Of a stretch of DNA of 64,000 nt, positions 1 to 7,406 are shown one piece after another (position 1 is the stretch's first letter; every line of letters begins with the position of its first letter). Source of the DNA: Pseudomonas sp. C1C7 (GTDB taxonomy: Bacteria; Pseudomonadota; Gammaproteobacteria; Pseudomonadales; Pseudomonadaceae). The notes beneath the pieces were generated by a model that ran no database searches, was not told where the DNA came from, and saw only the letters and a list, made by a program, of their open reading frames with translations. Location of the stretch: NCBI RefSeq assembly GCF_013359595.1, contig NZ_JABFMP010000005.1, positions 179,837 to 243,836 of the forward strand. The letters are read 5' to 3'. Both the position numbers and the translations under genes were made by a program.

Positions 1-1
1 G

Positions 2-418
2 CCGACACCGGCCACGATTGCCCGCCATGATCGCGCGCGGCTGGTGGTCTGCGGCGCGCATCTGGATGGCCTGGCGCTGAACTGGCAATTGAAACAACGG
101 GGCGCACGGCTGGTGGAAACCACCTTCAGCTCGGCCGACTATCACTTGTATGCGCTGGCCGGCGGCCCGCCGTTTCGACCGGGGATGGTTCGGGTCAAAC
201 AGGGCGGCGTGGCGATTGCCGTGGAAGTCTGGGAGTTGCCGAGCAGCGAGTTGGGCTCGTTCCTGACCGGCATTCCGGCGCCCCTGGGGCTGGGCAAGGT
301 GCAACTGGCGGATGGGCGCTGGGAGAGCGGATTCATCTGTGAGCCGTATGGCTTGGAGGGTGCGGTGGACATCAGCCACCTCGGCGGATGGAGGGCCTAC
401 TTGAAAACCCTCGCCTGA
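2..418 (+). CDS. atzF: Allophanate hydrolase, C-terminal part (partial gene)
   Basis: The reading frame is open from the first codon of the window and ends at TGA 416-418, so only the last ~138 residues of the protein are present. Segments such as GAHLDGLALNWQL, VETTFSSADYHLYAL and PPFRPGMVRV are typical of the C-terminal gamma-glutamylcyclotransferase-like domain of allophanate hydrolase. That domain follows the N-terminal amidase domain, which must lie outside the window. The full enzyme hydrolyses allophanate to ammonia and CO2, the second step of the urea carboxylase route. The family call rests on recognition of this domain only; a stand-alone AtzF-C-like protein cannot be excluded. Confidence 0.8.
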   Translation, partial: PTPATIARHDRARLVVCGAHLDGLALNWQLKQRGARLVETTFSSADYHLYALAGGPPFRPGMVRVKQGGVAIAVEVWELPSSELGSFLTGIPAPLGLGKVQLADGRWESGFICEPYGLEGAVDISHLGGWRAYLKTLA

Positions 419-430
419 TAGTGACCTCTT

Positions 431-516
431 CTGTAGGAGCTGCCGCAGGCTGCGATCTTTTGATTTTGCTTCTGAAACCAAAGTCAAAAGATCGCAGCCT
501 GCGGCAGCTCCTACAG
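431..516. repeat. REPIN (two inverted REP sequences)
   Basis: CTGTAGGAGCTGCCGCAGGC begins at 431 and its reverse complement ends at 516, around a short AT-richer spacer. This GCTGCCG(A/C)AGGCTGCGATCTTTTG family recurs at least eight more times in the window. Confidence 0.9.
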
Positions 517-643
517 GGAATCAGGGCACCTGGACAAACTTCGCTGGGCTTGATCCCTGCCGATTCATCCTACAAATCCCGCAGTTATTTCCTCGCCATA
601 CCACTAGAATGCATGCCATCGGACTATTGCCAATGGAATTGCC

Positions 644-2137
644 ATGCCGCTTCGCTCGCCGCTGTACTCTCAACGCTCGTTGATACTCACGCTGGTCGCA
701 TTGTTGGGCGCGGGCTTTCTGGCCACTTCCTTTCTCAGTTACTACGCCTCGCGGGCGTCGATCCGCGACAACATCGTCAATACCGAACTGCCGCTGACTT
801 CGGACACGGTCTATTCGGAAATCCAGAAAGACCTCGTCCGGCCGATCCTGATTTCCTCGATGATCTCCCGCGATACCTTCATGCGCGACTGGGTGGTCAA
901 CGGTGAGCGCGACACCGACCAGATGACCCGCTACCTCAACGAGGTCATGACCCACTACGGCGCCTACACCGCCTTCTTCGTGTCCAATGCCAGCCTGACC
1001 TACTACCACGCCAAGGGCGTGCTCAAGCAGGTCAAGGTCACGGAGCCGCGCGACGCCTGGTACTTCCGCGTACGCGACATGAAGGATCCCTACGAGATCA
1101 ACGTCGACCCGGACCTGGCCAACAAGGACAACCTGACCGTCTTCATCAACTACAAGGTCTACGACTACAACAACCGTTTCATCGGCGCCGCCGGTGTCGG
1201 GCTGACGGTCGATGCGGTGATCAAGCTGATCGACAAGTACCAGCAGCACTACCAGCGCAGCGTGTATTTCGTCGACACCTTCGGACGCCTGGTGCTCACC
1301 GGTGCCGAGGGTGGTCCGCAAGGCGCGCGGGTCGGCCAGCCACTTGGCGAAATCGACAGCATGAAGAACCTGGTCAGCCAGTTGCCCAAACCCCACAGCG
1401 GCAGCTACGAATATTCCGGCCAGGGCCAGGGGCACTTCCTCAATGTGCGGTTCATTCCGGAGCTGAACTGGTATCTGTTCGTCGACAAACTCGAAGACGG
1501 TGACCTCAGCGACATCCGCCGCTCGCTTTACCTCAACCTGCTGATCTGCCTGGTCGTCACCCTGACCGTGCTGGCCCTGATCAATCAGGTGATCAAGCGA
1601 TTCCAGGGCAGAATCCACGCCCAGGCCACCCTCGACAGCCTGACCGAACTGCCCAACCGTCGCGGCTTCGACCTGCTGGCCGCACAAGCGATGCACGAAG
1701 CCCAGCGCGAGCCCAAGCCGCTCACTGCCTTGCTGCTGGACCTGGACCACTTCAAGGCTCTGAACGACACCTTCGGTCACATGGCCGGCGATCAGGTGCT
1801 GATCGGCTTCGCGAGGGATCTGGAAAGCTGCCTGCGCCATTCCGACATCGTCTGCCGCTGGGGCGGTGAAGAGTTCATCGTGTTGCTCAAGGACACCGAC
1901 GGCGATACCGGCCTGATGATCGCCGAGAAAATCCGCCAGCACGTGGAACAACAGGCCTATGCCTACAACGGCAGCAACCTGCATCTGACCGTCAGCATCG
2001 GCCTGACCACCCTGCAGACCGATGACACCTTGCACACTCTGCTGTCCCGGGCCGATCATGCGATGTACCGGGCCAAGCAAAGTGGCCGCAACCGAACCTG
2101 CGTGGAAAAGCCTCACTCCAGCTATGAACCCGCCTGA
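644..2137 (+). CDS. Membrane-bound Cache-GGDEF diguanylate cyclase
   Basis: This 497-residue protein should make cyclic-di-GMP from two GTP in response to a periplasmic signal. A first membrane helix lies at about residues 12-32, a periplasmic double-Cache-like sensor at about 40-285, a second helix at about 295-315, and the GGDEF domain at about 327-490. The active-site motif is GGEEF at 407-411. The product-inhibition I-site RHSD lies at 398-401, exactly five residues upstream, so the enzyme looks active and feedback-controlled. The sensor ligand cannot be read from the sequence. Its last codons overlap the start of the next gene by 14 bp, which suggests coupled translation. Confidence 0.92.
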   Translation: MPLRSPLYSQRSLILTLVALLGAGFLATSFLSYYASRASIRDNIVNTELPLTSDTVYSEIQKDLVRPILISSMISRDTFMRDWVVNGERDTDQMTRYLNEVMTHYGAYTAFFVSNASLTYYHAKGVLKQVKVTEPRDAWYFRVRDMKDPYEINVDPDLANKDNLTVFINYKVYDYNNRFIGAAGVGLTVDAVIKLIDKYQQHYQRSVYFVDTFGRLVLTGAEGGPQGARVGQPLGEIDSMKNLVSQLPKPHSGSYEYSGQGQGHFLNVRFIPELNWYLFVDKLEDGDLSDIRRSLYLNLLICLVVTLTVLALINQVIKRFQGRIHAQATLDSLTELPNRRGFDLLAAQAMHEAQREPKPLTALLLDLDHFKALNDTFGHMAGDQVLIGFARDLESCLRHSDIVCRWGGEEFIVLLKDTDGDTGLMIAEKIRQHVEQQAYAYNGSNLHLTVSIGLTTLQTDDTLHTLLSRADHAMYRAKQSGRNRTCVEKPHSSYEPA

Positions 2138-2342
2138 GCTATGCCCCGCCTGCGGCGCCCGCAATGACTGCGCCCTGGCCGATCCGCGAACCGCCGATCG
2201 GGCATGCTGGTGCTACGGCGTCAGCATCGACCCGGCGGTACTGCAGGCGCTGCCGGACGAGCTGCGCAACGCCGCCTGCCTGTGCCCGCGCTGCGCCCGG
2301 GTCGAGGCGCAGTTGCAAGCAGCTTCCCGGCCGATCGAGTAA
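2124..2342 (+). CDS. Small cysteine-rich CWC family protein
   Basis: A 72-residue protein starting at ATG 2124, inside the end of the cyclase gene. It has CPAC at the N-terminus, the CWC motif near residue 30, and a C-x-C-x2-C cluster towards the end, so a small metal-binding (probably zinc) fold is likely. This matches the cysteine-rich CWC family of proteobacteria, whose function is not known. It ends 33 bp before rsuA and is probably co-transcribed with it. Confidence 0.8.
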   Translation: MNPPELCPACGARNDCALADPRTADRACWCYGVSIDPAVLQALPDELRNAACLCPRCARVEAQLQAASRPIE

Positions 2343-2375
2343 GATACGCGGCCTTCCCTCCTCGATCCCCGAGCC

Positions 2376-3068
2376 ATGCGCGTCGACCGTTTCCTCAGCA
2401 ATCTGCCTCGCTTCAATCGCCAGCAGGTGCGTCTATTGCTGGTGGAAAAGCGCGTGCGGATCGACGGCAAGATCGTCAGCGATCCCCACGCCGATGTCCG
2501 CGAGTTCAGCCGCGTCGAAGTCGATGACGAAGTCCTGCAACAGGGCAAGCCGCTGCGCCACTTCATGCTGCACAAACCCGCCGGCTGCGTCAGCGCCACC
2601 CGCGACCCGCAGCACCCCACCGTGCTCGACCTGATCGATGAACCGGACAAAGACGACCTGCACATCGCCGGCCGCCTGGATTTCAACACCACCGGCCTGA
2701 TGCTGATCACCAACGATGGTAGCTGGTCGCGACGCTTGACCCAGCCGCAGACCAAACTGCCCAAGGTCTACCATGTCGAAACCGAGCAGGACATCGGCCC
2801 CGAATACGCCGTGAAATTCACCGAAGGCCTGTACTTCGCCTTCGAAGACCTCACCACCCAACCGGCCGATCTTGAGCTATTGGGACCGAAGACGGCGCGA
2901 CTGAGCATCGTCGAAGGTCGCTACCATCAGGTGAAGCGCATGTTTGGCCATTTCGACAACAAGGTGCTGCGCCTGCACCGCGAGCGCATGGGCCCGCTGG
3001 TGCTCGACAGCGCGTTGAAACCGGGCGAATACCGCCCGCTGAGCGACGAAGAGATCCGATTGATCTAA
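2376..3068 (+). CDS. rsuA: 16S rRNA pseudouridine(516) synthase RsuA
   Basis: A 230-residue RluB/RsuA-family pseudouridine synthase. The N-terminal S4-like RNA-binding domain covers about residues 1-55. The catalytic domain contains GRLDFNTTGLML with the catalytic aspartate at residue 102, the position known in E. coli RsuA. The C-terminal EGRYHQVKRMF motif is also conserved. It isomerises U516 of 16S rRNA in a ribosome-assembly intermediate. The length matches the family, and it is the last gene of the cyclase-CWC-rsuA run. Confidence 0.93.
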   Translation: MRVDRFLSNLPRFNRQQVRLLLVEKRVRIDGKIVSDPHADVREFSRVEVDDEVLQQGKPLRHFMLHKPAGCVSATRDPQHPTVLDLIDEPDKDDLHIAGRLDFNTTGLMLITNDGSWSRRLTQPQTKLPKVYHVETEQDIGPEYAVKFTEGLYFAFEDLTTQPADLELLGPKTARLSIVEGRYHQVKRMFGHFDNKVLRLHRERMGPLVLDSALKPGEYRPLSDEEIRLI

Positions 3069-3381
3069 GCCGACGACCGCTCAGCAGAACTTGTCGAACA
3101 ATTTACCAACGGCACTTGCGCAATGATGTGACCCCTGCTTGAATCAGGACGTCGGCCGAAATGTGACCGACGAGTCACAACATACTTCTAAGAAACTTTT
3201 TGCCGGTAGGGACCCTCGGGTTCCGGCCTCACCCGGCAGACTGCCCGCCAATAACAACACCCGTCGACCGGACTGCAATGGATCGACATGGGCCTCCAAA
3301 AATTCCAGGCATATGCCTACCTGTCACAAAGCTCGTGCAATCTCTTTTGCGCGCATACCCGCTTGCCAGGAGTCTTATGAC
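3069..3381 (+). promoter_or_regulatory. Long phaG upstream region
   Basis: About 310 bp separate rsuA from phaG. The open frame of phaG runs upstream to 3139, but that extension has no family similarity, so the stretch is best read as an untranslated leader/promoter region. AGGAG lies at 3368-3372, just before the chosen ATG. No confident promoter or hairpin could be assigned by eye. Confidence 0.4.
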
Positions 3382-4266
3382 ATGAGGCCAGAAATCGCTG
3401 TGCTGGATATACAGGGTCAATATCGGGTTTACACGGAGTTCTATCGCGCAGGCGCCGCAGAGAAGACCATCATTCTGGTCAACGGCTCGATGTCCACGAC
3501 TGCGTCGTTTGCTCAAACCGTGAAAAACCTCTATCCGCAGTTCAACGTGGTCTGCTACGACCAGCCCTACGCGGGCCAGTCGAAAGCCCACAACCTGCAT
3601 GAAAAAATGCTGACCAAGGAAATCGAAGGGCAGATCCTGCTGGAGCTGATCGACCACTTCGGTGCCGAACACGTGCTGTCGTTTTCCTGGGGTGGCGCCG
3701 CGGCCATGATGGCGCTGTCGCAAAAGCCACGCCGCATCGAAAAGGCCGTGATCAGCTCGTTCTCGCCGGTGATCAACGCACACATGCTCGATTATCTGGA
3801 GCGCGGCGTCGACTTCCTGCACAACCGTGACGGCGACCGGGTCGGGCATCTGGTCAACGACACCATCGGCAAGCACTTGCCGTCGTTGTTCAAGCGCTTC
3901 AACTACCGTCACGTCAGCTCCCTGGCCGAGCACGAGTACGGGCAGATGCACTTTCACATCAACGACGTGCTGCACAGCGATCGCCAGTGCTACCTGAACG
4001 CGGCAAAGAAAATCGACGTACCGGTGCTGTTCCTCAACGGCGAATGGGACGAATACACCTCCGCCGACGACGCCCGGTTGTTCGCCAACCACGTGCAACA
4101 CAGCACCTTCAGCACCCTGCAAGCCACCGGCCACTTTCTCGACCTGGAGCACAAAGCTGCCTGCCGAGACAGCCACAAGGCACTGATGGGTTTCCTGAAA
4201 CCGGGGCAACATGAAGCCCGACCGCGTTTCAACTACGTCCAGGACCACCATGCATTGGCCATCTGA
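3382..4266 (+). CDS. phaG: PhaG (3-hydroxyacyl-ACP thioesterase/transacylase)
   Basis: The 294-residue product starts MRPEIAVLDIQGQYRVYTEF, as in P. putida PhaG, which fixes the start at 3382 rather than 3139. It has an alpha/beta-hydrolase fold with Ser102 (FSWGG), Asp223 (GEWDEY) and His251 (GHFLD), the triad positions known for PhaG and RhlA. PhaG takes 3-hydroxyacyl groups from fatty-acid synthesis to supply medium-chain polyhydroxyalkanoate precursors from sugars. RhlA is the closest alternative, but no rhamnosyltransferase gene follows and the N-terminus is PhaG-like. The gene stands alone. Confidence 0.93.
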   Translation: MRPEIAVLDIQGQYRVYTEFYRAGAAEKTIILVNGSMSTTASFAQTVKNLYPQFNVVCYDQPYAGQSKAHNLHEKMLTKEIEGQILLELIDHFGAEHVLSFSWGGAAAMMALSQKPRRIEKAVISSFSPVINAHMLDYLERGVDFLHNRDGDRVGHLVNDTIGKHLPSLFKRFNYRHVSSLAEHEYGQMHFHINDVLHSDRQCYLNAAKKIDVPVLFLNGEWDEYTSADDARLFANHVQHSTFSTLQATGHFLDLEHKAACRDSHKALMGFLKPGQHEARPRFNYVQDHHALAI

Positions 4267-4276
4267 AACAGCGTCA

Positions 4277-4330
4277 TCGCGAGCAAGCCCCGCCCTTCTG
4301 TAACCCACAGGAGCGAGGCTTGCCCGCGAA
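4277..4330. repeat. Degenerate REP pair
   Basis: TCGCGAGCAAGCCCC and AGGCTTGCCCGCGA form imperfect inverted arms downstream of phaG. It belongs to the GGAGCGAGGCTTGCCCGCGAA family seen repeatedly in the window. Confidence 0.6.
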
Positions 4331-4422
4331 CGACCGTCCCCGTTTCGCCTGCGCTAAAGCGGTGTGCCGCAAAGAAAAACTTCATTTCCAAACGTACATC
4401 TGGTACAAAGTCACCGCTCCAG

Positions 4423-4496
4423 GCGGGTGTCGTATAATGGCATTACTCCAGCTTCCCAAGCTGATAACGAGGGTTCGATTCCCTTCACCCGCTCCA
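4423..4496 (+). tRNA. tRNA-Gly (anticodon CCC)
   Basis: A 74-nt cloverleaf with acceptor arms GCGGGTG/CACCCGC, T-loop GGTTCGATTCC, and an encoded 3' CCA. The anticodon loop TTCCCAA places anticodon CCC at 4455-4457. It reads GGG glycine codons. The region just downstream is AT-richer and carries a toxin-antitoxin pair, which is common at tRNA-linked insertion sites, although no duplicated tRNA 3' end was seen. Confidence 0.96.
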
Positions 4497-4542
4497 ACCG
4501 AATTTTTGTCTCACGTTGTTTTTGACGGGGGATGCAGGTAAA

Positions 4543-4574
4543 GAAAAAACCGGCCTTGATGGCCGGTTTTTTTG
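4543..4574 (+). terminator. Rho-independent terminator after tRNA-Gly
   Basis: The stem ACCGGCC/GGCCGGT with loop TTGAT is followed by a run of seven or more T, about 50 bp past the tRNA. Confidence 0.85.
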
Positions 4575-4888
4575 TTTCCGGGATTTTTATTTCGACCGTG
4601 CCGTTAGCGTTCTCGCGCGAAATCGCTGTTTTGTTAGCGTTTTCGTTGATCCATTAATGAAACTCGCTAGCCATAACTCTGCTGGATGATTTCTCGCAAA
4701 ACCCGCGGCAAAACCTCGCAATACAGAGACCTGTCCAATTCGCGCTCAACCACCACTGCGTTCGCGGCAGCCTCCTAGACTCGGTTTTCAATCACTCACC
4801 CAACACCCTGAAAAAGATTGGTGGGTATAGTGTTGATAATGAAAAATCAGTAGGTATAGTAACCACTAGCACACCACATGGAGGTGAT
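4575..4888. other. AT-richer intergenic region with direct repeats, upstream of hicA
   Basis: No gene is visible in this ~310 bp. GTTAGCGTT(C/T)TCG occurs twice about 31 bp apart (near 4604 and 4635). GGTATAGT occurs at 4824-4831 and again at 4853-4860, in the same orientation and 29 bp apart. The latter pair contains possible -10 boxes (TATAGT) and lies where a hicAB promoter and its HicB operator would be expected. Base composition is clearly lower in GC than the flanking genes. Confidence 0.5.
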
Positions 4889-5068
4889 GTGAATAGCCGA
4901 TTTTTGATAAGCCAACTCGTTGCGGACGGCTGGTACCTGGTGCGAATCAGAGGCAGTCATCATCACTTCAAACATCCGACCAAGCCGGGGCTGGTCACGG
5001 TTCCTCATCCGAAGAAGGACCTGCTCAAGAAAACGGCCATGAGTATTTTGCAACAGGCGCTGCTCTGA
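4889..5068 (+). CDS. hicA: HicA-type mRNA interferase toxin
   Basis: A 59-residue protein read from GTG 4889, preceded by GGAGG at 4880-4884; it is missed if only ATG starts are considered. The sequence LVADGWYLVRIRGSHHHFKH followed by TVPHPKKDL is the double-stranded-RNA-binding-like HicA fold, with the conserved histidine of GSHH at residues 24-26. HicA toxins cleave mRNA and are held in check by HicB. The next gene, 37 bp downstream, is a HicB protein, which supports the call. Confidence 0.88.
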   Translation: MNSRFLISQLVADGWYLVRIRGSHHHFKHPTKPGLVTVPHPKKDLLKKTAMSILQQALL

Positions 5069-5105
5069 CGAGCTTCATGCGCCGAGTCCTCGGAGGACAA
5101 CGAAC

Positions 5106-5513
5106 ATGCTTTACCCGATTGCGATTTCAATGGGCGACGACGAGCACGCCTGGGGTGTGGAGGTCCCTGATATTCCGGGATGCTTTTCTGCCGGAGAGGA
5201 TCTGGACGACGCGATGGCCATGGCTCGGGAAGCCATTGAAGGTCATTTCGAGATCCTGGCCGAAGACGGCTCGCCCATTCCTCCGGCCAACAAAGTGACT
5301 CTGCACGCAGCCAATCCCAAGTACGCGGGATGCGCATGGGCGCTGGTCGATATCGATGTCACCAAGTATCTGGGCAAGGCTCAAAAGCTGAACATCACGC
5401 TGCCTGGTTATTTGCTCAACCGCATTGATGAGTACGTGCAGCACCACCCGGAAGAGAAAAGCCGTTCAGGATTTCTGGCGTCAGCAGCACTCAAGGTCTT
5501 GCAGCAGAGCTGA
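5106..5513 (+). CDS. hicB: HicB family antitoxin
   Basis: A 135-residue protein. Residues 1-60 carry the HicB partial-RNase-H-like fold (DIPGCFSAGEDLDDAMAMAREA). The C-terminal part (KLNITLPGYLLNRIDEYV...RSGFLASAAL) is a ribbon-helix-helix DNA-binding domain. It should neutralise HicA and repress the operon, probably at the GGTATAGT repeats upstream. The hicA-first order is the usual one. Confidence 0.93.
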   Translation: MLYPIAISMGDDEHAWGVEVPDIPGCFSAGEDLDDAMAMAREAIEGHFEILAEDGSPIPPANKVTLHAANPKYAGCAWALVDIDVTKYLGKAQKLNITLPGYLLNRIDEYVQHHPEEKSRSGFLASAALKVLQQS

Positions 5514-5537
5514 TGCACGCTGATTTAACGATGTAGG

Positions 5538-5562
5538 AACCGGTCCAAGTGGCCGGTTTTTT
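5538..5562 (+). terminator. Terminator after hicB
   Basis: AACCGG and CCGGTT arms around TCCAAGTGG are followed by a T run, 25 bp after the hicB stop. Confidence 0.75.
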
Positions 5563-5795
5563 ATGAGCAAGATTTGGTCGAGCCGCCATCAACGTTCGCC
5601 GATGCGTGATGGTTGTTATTTGTTGGGAGGTGATTACGTGACGCATGGGTGCAGAAACGTCCTGACGTTACATTGGGCGCCTTACGTATGGATTGCGTAT
5701 AGATCAAAGCCCACCCGTAAAGATCCCGTAGCGCCACATTTCCCCCACCAACAGATGCCCTATCCTACCGGCTCACCCTTCATCAAGAGGTCGGC

Positions 5796-5906
5796 ATGGA
5801 CAGTTCGGAGTTAGGGATCATGATCATTTCGATGATCGGGTTGTTCGGCTTTGCTTCGTTTGTTTTTGAATACCTGAGCGCCAGGCGTGCGAGGAGGAGG
5901 GGCTGA
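5796..5906 (+). CDS. Putative 36-residue single-helix membrane protein
   Basis: ATG 5796 is preceded by AAGAGG at 5785-5790. The product begins MDSSELGIMIISMIGLFGFA, continues as one hydrophobic helix to about residue 25, and ends in an arginine-rich tail (ARRARRRG). This is the usual design of small inner-membrane proteins with the positive tail in the cytoplasm. It was found by reading rather than by family recognition. A longer overlapping frame (5563-5814) was judged non-coding. Confidence 0.5.
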   Translation: MDSSELGIMIISMIGLFGFASFVFEYLSARRARRRG

Positions 5907-5936
5907 AACACGGCCGCTTCGATATTCGAAAAAAAC

Positions 5937-6014
5937 AAAAAGATCGCAGCCTTCGGCAGCTCCTACATCCGATTGCGTACCCATGTAGGAGCTGCCGAAG
6001 GCTGCGATCTTTTG
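5937..6014. repeat. REPIN
   Basis: AAAAGATCGCAGCCTTCGGC and its reverse complement flank a short spacer; same family as 431-516. Confidence 0.9.
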
Positions 6015-6093
6015 GCTCTTCAAATCAAAAGCAGAATTTTCATCTCGCCGTCGATGTCTGAATTTCAGGTTCACCCCAATAAGGAAAACGGCC

Positions 6094-6504
6094 ATGAAAT
6101 TCGCAAAAGTCGCGCAGAAACTCGCCCTCTGGACCGGTAGCCCCCGGACGTTCCTGGGGGCAATCTCTTTGATTTTTCTGTGGGGGTTGAGCGGGCCGAT
6201 TTTCGGGTTCAATGACACTTGGCAACTGATCATCAACACCTCGACCACGATCATCACTTTCCTGATGGTGTTCCTGATCCAGAACACGCAGAACCGCGAC
6301 ACCGACATTCTGCATTTGAAGGTCGACGAGTTGCTGCGCGTGACGAAGGAAGCGCAAAACGCGATGCTGGGGCTGGAGGCGCTGGATTTGAAGGAGCTGG
6401 AGGCATTGCGCAAGCACTACCGCAGCCTGGGCGAGGGGCTGACCGTTGCCATCGACGGCACCGTCGTCGAGGAAAAGGGCAAACACAACCTGAATGAATG
6501 CTGA
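6094..6504 (+). CDS. Low-affinity iron permease family protein
   Basis: A 136-residue protein with two membrane helices (about residues 18-37 and 44-64) and a C-terminal cytoplasmic amphipathic region rich in Glu/Leu. The segment TWQLIINTSTTIITFLMVFL followed by QNTQNRDT is the hallmark of the low-affinity iron permease family. That name comes from yeast Fet4. In bacteria the role is untested and may be ion or stress related. The gene appears monocistronic. Confidence 0.85.
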   Translation: MKFAKVAQKLALWTGSPRTFLGAISLIFLWGLSGPIFGFNDTWQLIINTSTTIITFLMVFLIQNTQNRDTDILHLKVDELLRVTKEAQNAMLGLEALDLKELEALRKHYRSLGEGLTVAIDGTVVEEKGKHNLNEC

Positions 6505-6549
6505 GCGATCGTGCGCGGATGAACCTGGTCCACCCGCGCACGCAATGCC

Positions 6550-7053
6550 CTAGCGACTGGCTTGCAGGGCCCTGGCCATTTGCAGGTGATTTTGCAGTTT
6601 GGGCAGGGTTTCTTCGGCGTATGCCTTGAGCTCCGGCACGTCGGTGGTTTGTGCCGTTTGCTCGAGTTGCTCGATGGCTTTCTCGGTGGTGCTGACCTGA
6701 CTGGCCGCGTAGGCCTCATCGAAGTTGTTGCCGTCCATGACTTGAGGCATCAGGGCCTTGGCCTTGTCCACCACCTCTTCGCGCGGCGCCACCGGCAGGT
6801 CCAGTTGCTTGGCGATTTTTGCCAGGTGCTGGTTGGCGGTGGTGCGGTCGTTGATCACCACGATGGTGTAATCCTTGACCTCTTTGGATTCGGATTTCTG
6901 GTGCGCCAGACGACTGGCTTCGATTTCGGCGACGCTTTGCGCCGAGGCATCGTTGATGAATTCAGTGGGTGACTGGGCGAAGGCACTGCCGGCGCTCAGG
7001 CCCATCAAGGTGACAAAAAAGCTGCTGCGAAAACGGGTGGCCATACGGTTCAT
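6550..7053 (-). CDS. DUF4142 periplasmic protein
   Basis: A 167-residue protein. The start at 7053 is chosen because AAGGAGGG precedes it by seven bases and a signal peptide ending at AFA-QS follows directly; an upstream extension to 7125 is unlikely. The mature part is a helical, ferritin-like DUF4142 domain (FINDASAQSVAEIEASRLA...HLAKIAKQLDLP). Members are exported or outer-membrane-associated proteins of unknown function, often linked to stress. The KGG-type stress protein gene lies just upstream on the same strand. Confidence 0.85.
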   Translation of the reverse strand: MNRMATRFRSSFFVTLMGLSAGSAFAQSPTEFINDASAQSVAEIEASRLAHQKSESKEVKDYTIVVINDRTTANQHLAKIAKQLDLPVAPREEVVDKAKALMPQVMDGNNFDEAYAASQVSTTEKAIEQLEQTAQTTDVPELKAYAEETLPKLQNHLQMARALQASR

Positions 7054-7124
7054 GGTCGCGCCCTCCTTTAACAATTCAAACGGGAGCTTTCGCCCCCGTT
7101 TCTCAATCAAAACCACCTCATCCA

Positions 7125-7289
7125 CTAGCGGGACTTCTGCCCGCCCTGTCCGCCTTTACGATTCATATCGGTCTTTGGCTCTTTGTCGACAGTCGTGGTG
7201 GTGGTTTTCCCACCCTTGCGACTGGCTTCATTGGCTTTGGTTCGATCGTTGGCCATGTGTTCCTGGTTGGAGTTTCTTGAGTTAGGCAT
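7125..7289 (-). CDS. Small KGG-motif (stress-induced-like) protein
   Basis: A 54-residue, very hydrophilic protein starting MPNSRNSNQEHMANDRTKAN, with two RKGG motifs (residues 24-27 and 44-47). It resembles the short KGG-repeat stress-induced proteins such as YciG, although it lacks the full repeat series. AAGAGG lies about nine bases before the ATG. It is shorter than usual gene-finder limits and probably disordered in solution. It is likely expressed with the DUF4142 gene 72 bp downstream. Confidence 0.7.
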   Translation of the reverse strand: MPNSRNSNQEHMANDRTKANEASRKGGKTTTTTVDKEPKTDMNRKGGQGGQKSR

Positions 7290-7406
7290 GATTCTCTACC
7301 TCTTGGTGATAATCGCCGCGAGCTGTAGCCCGCATAGATTCTGAATTTATGCGTCCCAAAAGGTTTAGAAATTTGCGCCCGTGCCCTGACGAACGGCAGT
7401 CAATCG

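Noticed and set aside
388..906. 172-codon frame through the first REPIN
   Set aside because: It translates the REPIN and then the cyclase gene in a wrong frame.
521..2164. 547-codon minus-strand frame opposite the diguanylate cyclase
   Set aside because: Shadow of the GGDEF gene; no recognisable domain.
3139..3381. N-terminal extension of phaG
   Set aside because: Known PhaG starts at the MRPEIAV methionine, and a good ribosome site precedes it.
4423..4496. tRNA-Gly as an active phage/island attachment site
   Set aside because: No second copy of the tRNA 3' end and no integrase gene were found in the window.
4320..4541. 73-codon frame across the tRNA-Gly gene
   Set aside because: It crosses a well-formed tRNA and its terminator region, so it cannot be a real protein gene.
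5563..5814. 83-codon frame after hicB
   Set aside because: No ribosome site, no similarity, starts in the hicB terminator; the overlapping 36-residue frame looks better.
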